Source: Archaeoglobaceae archaeon | GTDB taxonomy: Archaea; Halobacteriota; Archaeoglobi; Archaeoglobales; Archaeoglobaceae | DNA: 50,162 nt | Assembly: GCA_025059545.1 (NCBI GenBank) | Contig: JANXDJ010000006.1 | Location: 1 to 50,162, forward strand | Direction: 5' to 3' | Shown: positions 37,119 through 45,181 of the stretch, one piece after another | Layout: the number at the start of each line of letters is the position of its first letter | How positions within the stretch are numbered: position 1 is the first letter of the stretch | Notes under the pieces: generated by a model | What the model was told of the DNA's origin: nothing | What the model saw: the letters and a program-made list of their open reading frames with translations, nothing else | Database searches by the model: none | Made by a program: the position numbers and the translations under genes

Positions 37119-37902
37119 AGACATTCTCGTTGACATAAAGAGGGACTACGTTCTTTCAAAGCTAAAGGAAGGGGAAAGGATTGATGGAAGAAAGTTTGAT
37201 GAATTCAGAAAGGTTGAGATAAAAACAGGGGTTATTGAGAAGGCAGAAGGATCAGCTCTCGTGAAGCTTGGTAATACTCAGGTAGTTGTTGGAATTAAAA
37301 TGCAACCCGGAGAACCTTTTCCCGACACCCCAGACAAAGGGATAATAATCGTAAATGCTGAACTCGTTCCGCTTGCATCTCCAACCTTTGAGCCAGGACC
37401 GCCAGATGAGACCTCAGTCGAGCTTGCAAGGGTTGTGGATCGTGGAATACGAGAGAGTGAAGCTGTAGACTTGTCAAAGCTTTGTATTGAAGTGGGGAAG
37501 AAAGTCTGGATGGTTTTCGTTGACATCCATGCTCTTGATGATGACGGCAATTTGCTCGATGCATCAGCAATAGCATCAATTTTAGCACTTATGAATACAA
37601 AAGTTCCAGCAAGCAGATTTGGATTGGGTGAAGACTATAAGTTGCCTATCAACGATTATCCAATCTCTGTTACATCCTTGGTTGTTGGAGACAAGTTTTT
37701 GGTCGATCCATCGAGAGATGAGTTGAGCATAGGCAATACAACAATAACTGTGAGCGTAGATCGAAATGGGAACATAGTAGCAATGCAGAAGAGCGGAGAC
37801 TATTTGTTAAGTGAAAATTTACTTGATCAGATAGTTGAAACAAGCATAAAAGTTGCGGAGAAGCTTAGAGAAGAAATTATGAAAGCTATCTCAAAGTCCT
37901 GA
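37111..37902 (+). CDS. rrp42: Exosome complex subunit Rrp42
   Basis: The 263-residue RNase PH-like partner of Rrp41 has KEGERIDGRKFDEFRKVEI, ASPTFEPGPPDETSVELARVVDRG and DIHALDDDGNLLDASAIA, and lacks the phosphorolytic residues, as usual; it is structural and helps bind RNA in the hexameric ring. The start is MPEDIL, with a GAGGAGGAGG ribosome binding site. An alternate longer start seven codons upstream (MSRRRKK) lacks a ribosome binding site. It converges on tfe with a 12-bp overlap. Confidence 0.96.
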   Translation: MPEDILVDIKRDYVLSKLKEGERIDGRKFDEFRKVEIKTGVIEKAEGSALVKLGNTQVVVGIKMQPGEPFPDTPDKGIIIVNAELVPLASPTFEPGPPDETSVELARVVDRGIRESEAVDLSKLCIEVGKKVWMVFVDIHALDDDGNLLDASAIASILALMNTKVPASRFGLGEDYKLPINDYPISVTSLVVGDKFLVDPSRDELSIGNTTITVSVDRNGNIVAMQKSGDYLLSENLLDQIVETSIKVAEKLREEIMKAISKS

Positions 37903-38424
37903 AAGAATATCGTCGATGTTTCTTATTTCCTCTTCAATTTTCGCAATTGCAGAGCTACAATCCAAGAACTGTAATTCACTCTGACACTGTGGGCATATGA
38001 ATTCCATTGAGATTGCTTCGTCATAGCTAACTTTTAGACACATGTTTGGGCAAAGATAGTAAATAGCATCACTTTCTGTTTTGAGCTTCTTTAAAAGCTG
38101 TTCCTTGGTCTTTTCAAGTTCTCTTCTCAGAACAACTTGGGCTTTGTCGTAATTCAATTTCCAGTAGTATTCCATCCAACCAGTTTCATCATCCTTTTTT
38201 CTTCGGTATTCTGCAAGTCCAAGCTCATACATTGCGAATAGTGCCTTTCTGATCTCGTTGATCTCTATTCCAAGCTCAAGGGCAAGCTGATCGTCGGTGA
38301 ACTCACTTTTTATTCCCAATGAATATAAAATTGCTCCTATTTCTCCTGCCACCCTTGAGATCAATTCACCAACGAGTTCCTCTCTTTTTGTCAGTGCTTT
38401 CACAACACTAATATTATCCTTCAA
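37891..38424 (-). CDS. tfe: Transcription factor E (TFE-alpha)
   Basis: The 177-residue TFIIE-alpha homologue has an N-terminal winged helix (DDQLALELGIEINEIRKALFAMYELGLAEYRRKK) and a C-terminal zinc ribbon with YYLCPNMCLKVSYDEA... FICPQCQSELQ. It stabilises melted DNA in the archaeal pre-initiation complex with RNA polymerase, TBP and TFB. The start given is a TTG; a GTG at 38403 (VKALTKREELV) is a good alternative. TFB is also encoded in this window. It is divergent from aIF2-gamma. Confidence 0.9.
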   Translation of the reverse strand: MKDNISVVKALTKREELVGELISRVAGEIGAILYSLGIKSEFTDDQLALELGIEINEIRKALFAMYELGLAEYRRKKDDETGWMEYYWKLNYDKAQVVLRRELEKTKEQLLKKLKTESDAIYYLCPNMCLKVSYDEAISMEFICPQCQSELQFLDCSSAIAKIEEEIRNIDDILSGL

Positions 38425-38448
38425 ATTATTTTAAGCTTGCGTGTCAAA

Positions 38449-38461
38449 CACTTTTAAAGTG
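38449..38461. repeat. 13-bp palindrome between tfe and aIF2-gamma
   Basis: CACTTTTAAAGTG is a perfect palindrome around a TATA-like core in the 120-bp divergent region. It could be an operator for tfe, or a bidirectional TATA element. Confidence 0.4.
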
Positions 38462-38544
38462 GAATTAGAGTATAAAAATAGAGATGCACTTGCCTGAGCA
38501 CCAATTTCACGAAGGCTTAAATACAAACCAATTATTCTTTTCTT

Positions 38545-39765
38545 ATGCAAGAAATTCCACTTCCAGAGATAAACATCGGACTCGTTGGTCATGTTGATCA
38601 TGGTAAAACTACGCTTGTAGCAGCTTTAAGTGGAGTATGGACTGATCGACATAGCGAAGAGATAAAGAGAGGAATCTCGATCAAACTTGGTTATGCGGAT
38701 GCAACATTTAGAAAATGTCCTGAATGCGATGATCCCGACGCTTACACAACTGAGCCAGTATGCCCAATTCATGGTGTCGAGACAGAGATCCTGAGAACTG
38801 TGAGCTTCGTAGACAGCCCAGGACATGAAATGCTAATGGCTACAATGCTAAGTGGTGCTGCAATTATGGATGGTGCGGTGCTTGTAATCGCTGCGAATGA
38901 AAAGTGTCCCAGACCGCAGACAAGAGAACATCTCTCAGCACTTGAAGTCATAGGAGTCAATAGAATAGTTATAGCTCAGAACAAGATCGATATCATCACA
39001 AAAGAAAGGATTCTCGATAGCTATAAAGAAATAAAAGCTTTTGTAAGCGGAACGATTGCTGAAAAAGCCTCAATAATTCCAGTTTCTGCTCAACAGAAGA
39101 TCAACATTGATGTTTTAATTAAAAAAATAGAAGAAACAATTCCTACTCCTCCAAGGGACCTAAAATCTCCTCCTTTGATGCAGATTGCGAGAAGCTTTGA
39201 CGTGAACAAGCCAAAAACGAAGCCAGAGAATTTGGTTGGCGGTGTTGTAGGGGGAAGTTTAATGAAGGGAAAGCTGAGGGTGGGAGAAGAAATTGAGATT
39301 CGCCCTGGAATAAAGAAGGACAAAGATTGGGAGCCTGTAACTACTACGGTTGAGAGTATTATGGCTTCTGGCAGGCAGATCGAGGAAGCAACTCCAGGTG
39401 GATTGATTGGTGTAGCCACAAAGCTCGATCCATTCTTAACAAAGGCTGATGCGATGGTTGGAAACGTTCTTGGGCTTCCTAATGAATTGCCTCCTGTTTT
39501 GAAGGAATTTACGATGGAAACAAATTTATTTAAGACTGTAGTTGGTATCGAGGAAAATCTCGCAGTAGATAAGATAAAGACAAATGAGCCTTTAATGCTC
39601 GCGGTTGGGACTTCGATCACGCTTGGCGAGGTCAGATCGGTGAGAGACCAGATCGTTGAAGTTTCTCTGCGAAGACCTGTTTGTGCTGAGCAAGGATGGA
39701 GAGTTGCGATCAGCAGAAGAGTCGGAGGAAGATGGAGGCTAATCGGATCGGGAGTTGTTGTGTGA
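38545..39765 (+). CDS. eif2g: Translation initiation factor 2 subunit gamma
   Basis: The 406-residue GTPase subunit delivers initiator tRNA to the ribosome. It has [14 protein letters not shown] (15-28), [12 protein letters not shown], and AQNKIDI; a zinc-knuckle insertion [20 protein letters not shown] is typical for the family. The beta-barrel domains follow, with [25 protein letters not shown] at the end. Promoter: GCTTAAATAC about 26 bp before the ATG, leaderless. The stop overlaps the PIN gene start (GTGA). Confidence 0.97.
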   Translation: MQEIPLPEINIGLVGHVDHGKTTLVAALSGVWTDRHSEEIKRGISIKLGYADATFRKCPECDDPDAYTTEPVCPIHGVETEILRTVSFVDSPGHEMLMATMLSGAAIMDGAVLVIAANEKCPRPQTREHLSALEVIGVNRIVIAQNKIDIITKERILDSYKEIKAFVSGTIAEKASIIPVSAQQKINIDVLIKKIEETIPTPPRDLKSPPLMQIARSFDVNKPKTKPENLVGGVVGGSLMKGKLRVGEEIEIRPGIKKDKDWEPVTTTVESIMASGRQIEEATPGGLIGVATKLDPFLTKADAMVGNVLGLPNELPPVLKEFTMETNLFKTVVGIEENLAVDKIKTNEPLMLAVGTSITLGEVRSVRDQIVEVSLRRPVCAEQGWRVAISRRVGGRWRLIGSGVVV

Positions 39766-40091
39766 TCTTTGACACAAATGCCCTGATCTACGCTGTTAAA
39801 AACAAGCTCGACTTTTCAAACTTTAAAATCGTAGTTCCCAAGGCTGTTCTGAATGAGCTTAAAAGACTTGAAGAGAAGCTTTCTGGGGAAGAAAAAACTG
39901 CAGTTCGAATTGCATTAAAACTGATCGAAGATTTTGAATTCGTTGACAGCTCTGAAGGGGATGAAGGAATTCTTGAAACCGCCAAGAAGCTTGGTTGTGG
40001 TATTATTACGAATGACAAGGAGCTAAGAAGGAAAGCGGAGAAGTTCGGCGTAGCTGTTGGGTATATCAAGCTTGGTAAGATCGTTTTTTAG
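39762..40091 (+). CDS. PIN-domain nuclease (Fcf1/Nob1-related)
   Basis: The 109-residue PIN-fold ribonuclease begins [13 protein letters not shown] with the first acidic Asp, followed by [36 protein letters not shown], where Asp/Glu and T-N-D complete the metal site. It resembles the archaeal Fcf1/Utp23-like group linked to rRNA processing and not a free-standing VapC toxin: no antitoxin gene precedes it. I chose the GTG at 39762 (GTGA overlap with aIF2-gamma) with CGGGAG eight bases upstream; a longer ATG at 39732 would add nonhomologous residues. Confidence 0.85.
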   Translation: MIFDTNALIYAVKNKLDFSNFKIVVPKAVLNELKRLEEKLSGEEKTAVRIALKLIEDFEFVDSSEGDEGILETAKKLGCGIITNDKELRRKAEKFGVAVGYIKLGKIVF

Positions 40092-40103
40092 AAGATGAAA
40101 TGA

Positions 40104-40413
40104 ATGAAAACGCATGAGTTAGGTAATAATGTTATTACTTTTATAAAAAAGTTAGAGATCTACTTCCAGATGTAAAAATAATACTTTTTGGTTCATGAGC
40201 GAGAGAAGACGCCCTTAAAATGAGTGATTATGATTTTATAGTAGTTTCCAAGGCATTTAAGAGCATGCAATTCTTTGAGAGACTCATGCTTCTTTATGAA
40301 CTTTGGGACGGTGGAGCCATAGATTTGCTCTGCTACACCACACAAGAATTCGAAATAAAAAGAGGCAGATAACGATTGTTAGAGAAGCTGTTGAAGAGGG
40401 CATTATGCTATAA
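40104..40413 (+). pseudogene. MNT-type nucleotidyltransferase pseudogene
   Basis: The three-frame composite reads ...NNVITFIKK / VRDLLPDVKIILFGS * AREDALKMSDYDFIVVSK ... FFERLMLLYELWDGGAIDLLCYTTQEFE / QITIVREAVEEGIML. This is the minimal nucleotidyltransferase (MNT) family, with G-S-x-A-R and D-Y-D. There is a frameshift in an A run at 40145-40150, an in-frame TGA at 40196-40198 where the family has an Arg (CGA to TGA would explain it), and another frameshift before the TAA at 40370. MNT proteins are antitoxins to HEPN toxins; no intact HEPN gene is adjacent. It is a clear decay product. Confidence 0.8.
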
Positions 40414-40487
40414 AAAAAGGAATTAGAAAATAAAGCATTGAGATATAGAAGCTCTGGGCTAATTCTAAAAATAGCAGTTGAAAGGCT
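40414..40487. other. Intergenic residue after the pseudogene
   Basis: The 74 bases between the pseudogene and cobA carry a short open frame (...KALRYRSSGLILKIAVERL) ending in TAG but without a start codon. It might be a trace of the partner gene. No promoter or RNA is visible. Confidence 0.25.
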
Positions 40488-41210
40488 TTAGCAAAACAGC
40501 TCCCGAAGCTCAACAACCTTTCCAATCACTATGATCGCTGGTGGTGAAATGCCTTCTGATCTGCTCTTTTCTGCTATATCGCAAAGCCTACCAACGATCA
40601 CTCTCTCTTCGGGCAAATAGCCTCTCTCTATAACAGCAACTGGCGTCTCTGGATCTTTTCCATGATCGATGAGATTTTTGCAGATCATTTCGATATTCGA
40701 GAGCCCCATGAGCACCACGATCGTTGCGTTCAGCTTCGCCAAAGCTTCCCAATTCAGTCTCTCTTTGCTCTCCTGTCCAGTGATGAAAACTACCGCAGGA
40801 TCATATTTGCGATGAGTAACTGGAATCCCAACTTTTCCTGGAACAGCTATTGCTGAACTTATTCCGGGGATATATTCGAATTCAATTCCACTCTTTTTCA
40901 GAAATTCCACTTCTTCGCCACCTCTCCCGAAGACAAATGGATCTCCACCTTTAAGCCTGACGACACTTTTTCCAGCTTTAGCATATTCTAAAAGCATCTT
41001 GTTTATCTCCTCTTGTTCGAATTTATGGATCCCTCTCCTTTTACCAACGTTTATGAGTTCAGCATTTGTTTCCTTCAAGATCTCCACAACTTCTCCGATG
41101 AGATCATCGTATAAGATCACGTCCGCCTTTTTTATAACTTCAAGGGCTTTTAGAGTTAGCAAGTCTTTCTTTCCGGGTCCGGCACCGACAAGATATACCT
41201 TACCGTTCAC
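40488..41210 (-). CDS. cobA: Uroporphyrinogen-III C-methyltransferase
   Basis: The 240-residue SAM-dependent SUMT enzyme makes precorrin-2, the first step away from haem to siroheme, cobamides and F430. It has KVYLVGAGPGKKDLLTLKA, VVRLKGGDPFVFGRGGEE and the GIPVTHR segment of the substrate pocket. It lacks the CysG dehydrogenase-chelatase domains. It is the last of three tetrapyrrole genes, overlapping hemC by 11 bp. Confidence 0.95.
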   Translation of the reverse strand: MNGKVYLVGAGPGKKDLLTLKALEVIKKADVILYDDLIGEVVEILKETNAELINVGKRRGIHKFEQEEINKMLLEYAKAGKSVVRLKGGDPFVFGRGGEEVEFLKKSGIEFEYIPGISSAIAVPGKVGIPVTHRKYDPAVVFITGQESKERLNWEALAKLNATIVVLMGLSNIEMICKNLIDHGKDPETPVAVIERGYLPEERVIVGRLCDIAEKSRSEGISPPAIIVIGKVVELRELFC

Positions 41211-42060
41211 TTTTTATCCTCCTCGCAATCTCCAAAGCTTCGCTTAATGCGGAGCTTTTGTTTAAAGTCTCTTCAACTCTTAAATATTTACCAGCAAGGA
41301 TCTCGCACACAACTCTTACCTTTTCCCCTATGACTTCAGCGTAAACTCCAAAAGGAATTGCACAACCGAAGCCAAGCTCCTTAGCTACGATTCTTTCCAC
41401 TTGAGCGGAAAACCATGTATCTTCGTCGTTCAAGAATGAAACCCAACCCTCTTCACCTTCTCTTGTTGCAATTGCTATTATTCCTTGATTTGGTGGGGGA
41501 ACTATTAAATCTGGAGGAAAACGTTGATAATCCAATTTCAATCCCAGCCTTTGAATTCCTGCTTCTGCTACGATAATAGCATCGTAAAGCCCTTCTTTCA
41601 GCTTTCTTAGCCTTGTATCCAAATTTCCCCTTAGATTTTCAAAATTAAGATCACTTCTCAGCCTCAAAAACTGAGCACGCCTTCTAAGGCTTGAAGTTCC
41701 AATCTTTGCCCCTTCTGGAAGCTCTTCAAGTTTATCACCAGAACGAGAAATCAGAGCATCGCATGGACTATCTCTTTTAAGAACTGCGGAGATCTTCGTG
41801 CCTTCAACCCTTATACTCGGGACATCCTTGTAGCTGTGCACGGCTAAATCGATTTCTTTTCTCGCAAGAGCCATGTCGATTGCCCTCACAAATGCTCCTA
41901 TGCCTTTGAACTCATGCAAAGGTTTGTCTTTCATCACGTCTCCAGCGGTCTTTATGATCTTGAGCTCAACATCGTAACCTTCCCTTTCGAGTTTTTCAGC
42001 CACGAGTTTTGTCTGAGCTAAAGCGAGCTTACTACCACGGGTTCCAATTCTCAGCTTCAT
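41200..42060 (-). CDS. hemC: Porphobilinogen deaminase (hydroxymethylbilane synthase)
   Basis: The 286-residue enzyme polymerises four porphobilinogens. Motifs: RIGTRGSKLALAQT at the N-terminus, SYKDVPS, ISRSGDKLEELPEGAKIGTSSLRRRAQ, NLRGNLDTRLRKL, and GFGCAIPFGVYA, whose Cys would hold the dipyrromethane cofactor. It overlaps hemL by 4 bp and cobA by 11 bp, making a hemL-hemC-cobA operon. hemB and hemD are not in the window. Confidence 0.95.
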   Translation of the reverse strand: MKLRIGTRGSKLALAQTKLVAEKLEREGYDVELKIIKTAGDVMKDKPLHEFKGIGAFVRAIDMALARKEIDLAVHSYKDVPSIRVEGTKISAVLKRDSPCDALISRSGDKLEELPEGAKIGTSSLRRRAQFLRLRSDLNFENLRGNLDTRLRKLKEGLYDAIIVAEAGIQRLGLKLDYQRFPPDLIVPPPNQGIIAIATREGEEGWVSFLNDEDTWFSAQVERIVAKELGFGCAIPFGVYAEVIGEKVRVVCEILAGKYLRVEETLNKSSALSEALEIARRIKSER

Positions 42061-43316
42061 AGAGCTTCGTTAATTGCCTCTAATGTTCTTTCAATTTCCT
42101 CATCGCTATGTGCATAGCTCATAAAACAGCTTTCGAACTGCGATGGTGGTAAGAAGACACCTTTTTCAAGCAATTTCCAAAAGAACCTCATGAAAGCTTC
42201 TTTATCTAGCTTGAGTGCTTCACCGTAATTCTTCGGAACTTTTCCAAAGTATAGACAGAACATCGAAGCGATCTGGGCAATTTCAACGCCCGAATTTTTA
42301 TCGTTTACCACATCTCGAATTCCATCGCAGAGCTTCTTCGTTTTTTCAGACGTTTTTTCAACAACTCGATCTCTTTCAAGGATCTTCACAGTTGTGTATC
42401 CAGCAATGAGGCTCATGGGATTCCCACTGAATGTTCCTGCCTGATATACGTCGCCTGATGGAGCAATTCTTTGCATGATCTCTCTCTTTCCGCCATAAAT
42501 ACCTATTGGAAAACCGCCTCCCGCTATTTTTCCGAGTGTAGTTAAATCTGGCTTCACTCCATAGCATTCCTGTGCCCCGCCCATTGAAAGGCGGAAACCT
42601 GTGATGATCTCGTCAAATATTAGGAGAACATCGTTCTCCTCTGTAATTCTTCGAACCTCTTTAATATAATCTCCTTCTGGAATTATAAGCGCAGAATTTC
42701 CCATCACTGGTTCCATGATCACAGCTGCGACATCTTTGTTCTTTTCGAGCAATTCTGATAGCTTTTCAGCATCATTGAAAGGAACTTGCAGAGTGTTTTT
42801 TACGAAATTCTGTGGAACACCAGCTGAGTTTGGAATGCCAAAAGTTGTTGCTCCACTACCCGCTTTAACCAGCACCGCTTCATGCGATCCGTGAAAGCTA
42901 CCCTCGATTTTTACGATCTTCTCTCTCCCAGTAAATCCTCTTGCAAGCCTTAAAGCGGACATTGTAGCCTCACTTCCAGTATTTACGAACCTTAACATCT
43001 CTATGGATGGGTAAAACTTTTTTATAAGCTTCGCATACTTTACTTCGAGCTCAATGGGTGTTCCATAAAGCCAACCCTTCTCAATCTGCTCCTTTAGAGC
43101 CTCTTTTACTTCCTGATTTGCATGTCCTAACAGCAGAGCTCCAAAGGCTAAGCAGTAGTCTATGAATTCGTTTCCGTCAACATCAAAGAGTTTTGAGCCT
43201 ATGGCTTTTGATACATAAAAGGGATTTGGCTTGAAAGCTCTCACTGGACTGCTTACTCCGCCAGGCATGAGCTCTATCGCTTCTCTGTATAATTTGCCTG
43301 ATCTGTCAAGTTGCAT
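42057..43316 (-). CDS. hemL: Glutamate-1-semialdehyde 2,1-aminomutase
   Basis: The 419-residue PLP class III aminotransferase makes 5-aminolevulinate in the C5 route. It has PGGVSSPVRAFKPNP, FVNTGSEATMSALRLARGFTGR, EPVMGNSALI, DEIITGFRLSMGGAQ, and the PLP lysine in TLGKIAGGGFPIG. It opens the tetrapyrrole operon. A TATA-like ATTTTAAACC about 24 bp upstream of the ATG is shared with the divergent glutaminyl cyclase gene. Confidence 0.97.
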   Translation of the reverse strand: MQLDRSGKLYREAIELMPGGVSSPVRAFKPNPFYVSKAIGSKLFDVDGNEFIDYCLAFGALLLGHANQEVKEALKEQIEKGWLYGTPIELEVKYAKLIKKFYPSIEMLRFVNTGSEATMSALRLARGFTGREKIVKIEGSFHGSHEAVLVKAGSGATTFGIPNSAGVPQNFVKNTLQVPFNDAEKLSELLEKNKDVAAVIMEPVMGNSALIIPEGDYIKEVRRITEENDVLLIFDEIITGFRLSMGGAQECYGVKPDLTTLGKIAGGGFPIGIYGGKREIMQRIAPSGDVYQAGTFSGNPMSLIAGYTTVKILERDRVVEKTSEKTKKLCDGIRDVVNDKNSGVEIAQIASMFCLYFGKVPKNYGEALKLDKEAFMRFFWKLLEKGVFLPPSQFESCFMSYAHSDEEIERTLEAINEAL

Positions 43317-43334
43317 AGAGAAGATTCTTGCAAA

Positions 43335-43346
43335 GGTTTAAAATTC
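43335..43346. promoter_or_regulatory. Shared TATA region between hemL and the glutaminyl cyclase gene
   Basis: GGTTTAAAATTC is TATA-like in both directions. It is about 24 bp from the hemL ATG (leaderless). For the cyclase gene it gives a leader of about 14 nt that contains AGAGGAGGGG. Confidence 0.45.
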
Positions 43347-43380
43347 TTGATGTTTCAGAAAATTAAAAAGAGGAGGGGCT

Positions 43381-44163
43381 ATGAGAAAGTTTCTCGTATT
43401 GATATCTCTTCTTGCTCTCTCAGCCTTACTGATTTTGCCAATTTTACAGCAATCAGAGACTCCGAGAGTTTACACTTATCGAATAGTAAAAATTTACCCC
43501 CACGATCCAAATGCATTCACACAGGGACTTGTTTTTGAAGATGGTCATCTTTACGAGAGCACAGGGCTTTATGGCTGTTCGACCCTCCGAAAAGTTGATT
43601 TGGAAACTGGTAAAGTTCTGCAGTTGCTAGAACTTCCACTAAACTGCTTTGGTGAGGGAATTGCGATCGTTGGAGACAAGATCTACCAGCTCACATGGAA
43701 GGAAAGGGTAGTTTTTGTTTATGACAAGCATAACTTCGAAGTTTTGAAAGAAATTAGCCATAGAGAGCCAACAGAAGGCTGGGGATTAACATTTGATGGA
43801 GAAAATCTGATAATGAGTGATGGCTCAGCAAATCTTTACTTTATCGACCCAGAAACGTTTAAGATCATTAGAAAAATAGAAGTCCATGAGCATAAACCAA
43901 TAGAAAGGCTTAATGAACTTGAATTCGTCGAGGGCTTAATATATGCCAATGTGTGGATGGAAGATAGAATAGCGATCATCGAGCCTGAAAATGGAAAGGT
44001 TGTCGCTTGGATCGATCTTAGCGGGATTTATAAGGATAGAAAAGACATAAACGATGTGCTGAATGGAATCGCATATGACTCAGAAAACAAAAGACTTTTC
44101 GTCACTGGAAAGCGATGGTCTAAGCTATTTGAGATCGAAGTTTATCTTCCAGGACAAAAATAA
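43381..44163 (+). CDS. Glutaminyl-peptide cyclotransferase (beta-propeller type)
   Basis: The 260-residue protein has an N-terminal hydrophobic signal/anchor (about residues 3-22), then a beta-propeller of the plant/bacterial glutaminyl cyclase type: PHDPNAFTQGLVFEDGHLYESTGLYG, TWKERVVFVYD, EGWGLTFDGENLIMSDGSANL, NELEFVEGLIYANVW, and VLNGIAYDSENKRLFVTGK. It converts N-terminal Gln to pyroglutamate and would act outside the membrane. The ribosome binding site AGAGGAGGGG is strong. It is convergent with the SCP2-like gene. Confidence 0.88.
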   Translation: MRKFLVLISLLALSALLILPILQQSETPRVYTYRIVKIYPHDPNAFTQGLVFEDGHLYESTGLYGCSTLRKVDLETGKVLQLLELPLNCFGEGIAIVGDKIYQLTWKERVVFVYDKHNFEVLKEISHREPTEGWGLTFDGENLIMSDGSANLYFIDPETFKIIRKIEVHEHKPIERLNELEFVEGLIYANVWMEDRIAIIEPENGKVVAWIDLSGIYKDRKDINDVLNGIAYDSENKRLFVTGKRWSKLFEIEVYLPGQK

Positions 44164-44177
44164 AAATTTGATGGATT

Positions 44178-44543
44178 TTAGCTTAACAAAATGCCAAATT
44201 TTCTTGCAAGACCTATTTTTTTAATTTTCAGCTTCCCTGAGAGCATTAATCTCATTTGTTTCAATAGACCCGAGCTCGAGACTAATGTGAGGGTATCGTA
44301 GTCCGAGACCGAGATTAATGCAAAGTCTTTTTCAGGTTTTTCATTTGTGACTTTTATATTTTCGCCATCTAATTCAACTGTAGCGCCCACTCCTATGTTT
44401 CTGATCTCCAAAAATATCTTTCCACGCATTTTTTTGGCAATTTCAGCTTTTTTTGGATTTTCCTTCAGCTTTTGTTCAATTAGCTGACCAACTACATTGG
44501 GGAAACCTCTATCAGGATAACTAATCGAGACCATAGATAGCAT
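44178..44543 (-). CDS. SCP2-like sterol-carrier-fold protein
   Basis: The 121-residue protein matches the SCP2 fold, a hydrophobic-ligand cavity: a first helix ... LKENPKKAEIAKKMRGKIFLEIRNI, strands TVELDGENIKVTNEKP and FALISVSDYDTLTLVS, and the signature LMLSGKLKIKKIGLARKFG at the end. It may bind lipid or acyl-CoA. A second possible start, three codons in (44534), lies about 25 bp from a TATA element and fits a leaderless mRNA. It is divergent from the CDP-alcohol phosphatidyltransferase gene, which could hint at lipid metabolism. Confidence 0.75.
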   Translation of the reverse strand: MLSMVSISYPDRGFPNVVGQLIEQKLKENPKKAEIAKKMRGKIFLEIRNIGVGATVELDGENIKVTNEKPEKDFALISVSDYDTLTLVSSSGLLKQMRLMLSGKLKIKKIGLARKFGILLS

Positions 44544-44554
44544 TGGAGTAGCAA

Positions 44555-44563
44555 TTTATAAGT
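44555..44563. promoter_or_regulatory. Bidirectional TATA element between SCP2-like and CDP-alcohol transferase genes
   Basis: The only TATA-like sequence in the 35-bp gap is ATTTATAAG. It is 16-25 bp from the two SCP2-like start candidates on one side and about 20 bp from the transferase ATG on the other, so both genes probably use it. Confidence 0.4.
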
Positions 44564-44578
44564 TTTATTGGTTTTAAA

Positions 44579-45181
44579 ATGAAAGATAAAATTTTAAAAA
44601 CAATAAATACAAAAAAGCACATGCTCAGCAAATTCAAGCTAAGAGTCACGGAAAAACTTGCACCAATTGGTAAATTCATTGGTAAAAAGTTCACCCCGAA
44701 TCAGCTCACATTTCTCGGTTTAATTTTTGGTCTATGTGCCTTTCTTTTAATATTTTTTGGCAAGATAATCTTAGGAGCAATTTTTGTTCTTTTAAGTGGT
44801 GTTTTCGACTTACTTGATGGTTTGGTTGCGAGAACTCAAAGAATGGCAACGAACTTCGGAGGCTTCCTAGACTCGGTTTTTGATCGCTATGTCGACATTC
44901 TGATCTTCATAGCTCTTGGTCTATACGGCATAGACTGGCTCATTGTGGCAATTGCCATGAGCGGTGCATTGCTGGTGAGCTACACAAGAGCGAGAGCGGA
45001 GAAGTTCATTGAGAAATGCGACGTTGGAATTGCGGAAAGGGGAGAGAGGATGATCATACTCTTCGTCGCAATGATTTCTGGTTATACCTACGAAGGACTC
45101 CTGATCATTGCAATTCTTAGTCATATCACCGCGATTCACAGAATAATTTACACTTACCAAAAGTCCAAGTTCACTCACTGA
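44579..45181 (+). CDS. CDP-alcohol phosphatidyltransferase, possible archaetidylinositol-phosphate synthase
   Basis: The 200-residue integral membrane enzyme contains the complete family motif D-G-x2-A-R-x8-G-x3-D-x3-D in DGLVARTQRMATNF followed by GGFLDSVFD. Six hydrophobic helices are visible. It joins CDP-archaeol to a polar head group; the size and the preceding KFTPNQLTFLGLIFG are common in archaeal archaetidylinositol-phosphate synthases. The head group cannot be deduced from sequence alone. It overlaps the convergent ThDP-enzyme gene by 11 bp. Confidence 0.85.
   Translation: MKDKILKTINTKKHMLSKFKLRVTEKLAPIGKFIGKKFTPNQLTFLGLIFGLCAFLLIFFGKIILGAIFVLLSGVFDLLDGLVARTQRMATNFGGFLDSVFDRYVDILIFIALGLYGIDWLIVAIAMSGALLVSYTRARAEKFIEKCDVGIAERGERMIILFVAMISGYTYEGLLIIAILSHITAIHRIIYTYQKSKFTH

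Noticed and set aside
39696..39761. A longer PIN-domain start
   Set aside because: PIN domains begin almost directly with the strand before the first Asp. The extra residues are aIF2-gamma sequence out of frame, and the GTG at 39762 has the classical 4-bp overlap.
40196..40198. TGA in the MNT gene as selenocysteine or a recoded codon
   Set aside because: The position is an Arg in the G-S-x-A-R motif, and the same gene has two frameshifts, so decay is the simpler reading. No selenocysteine structure is visible.
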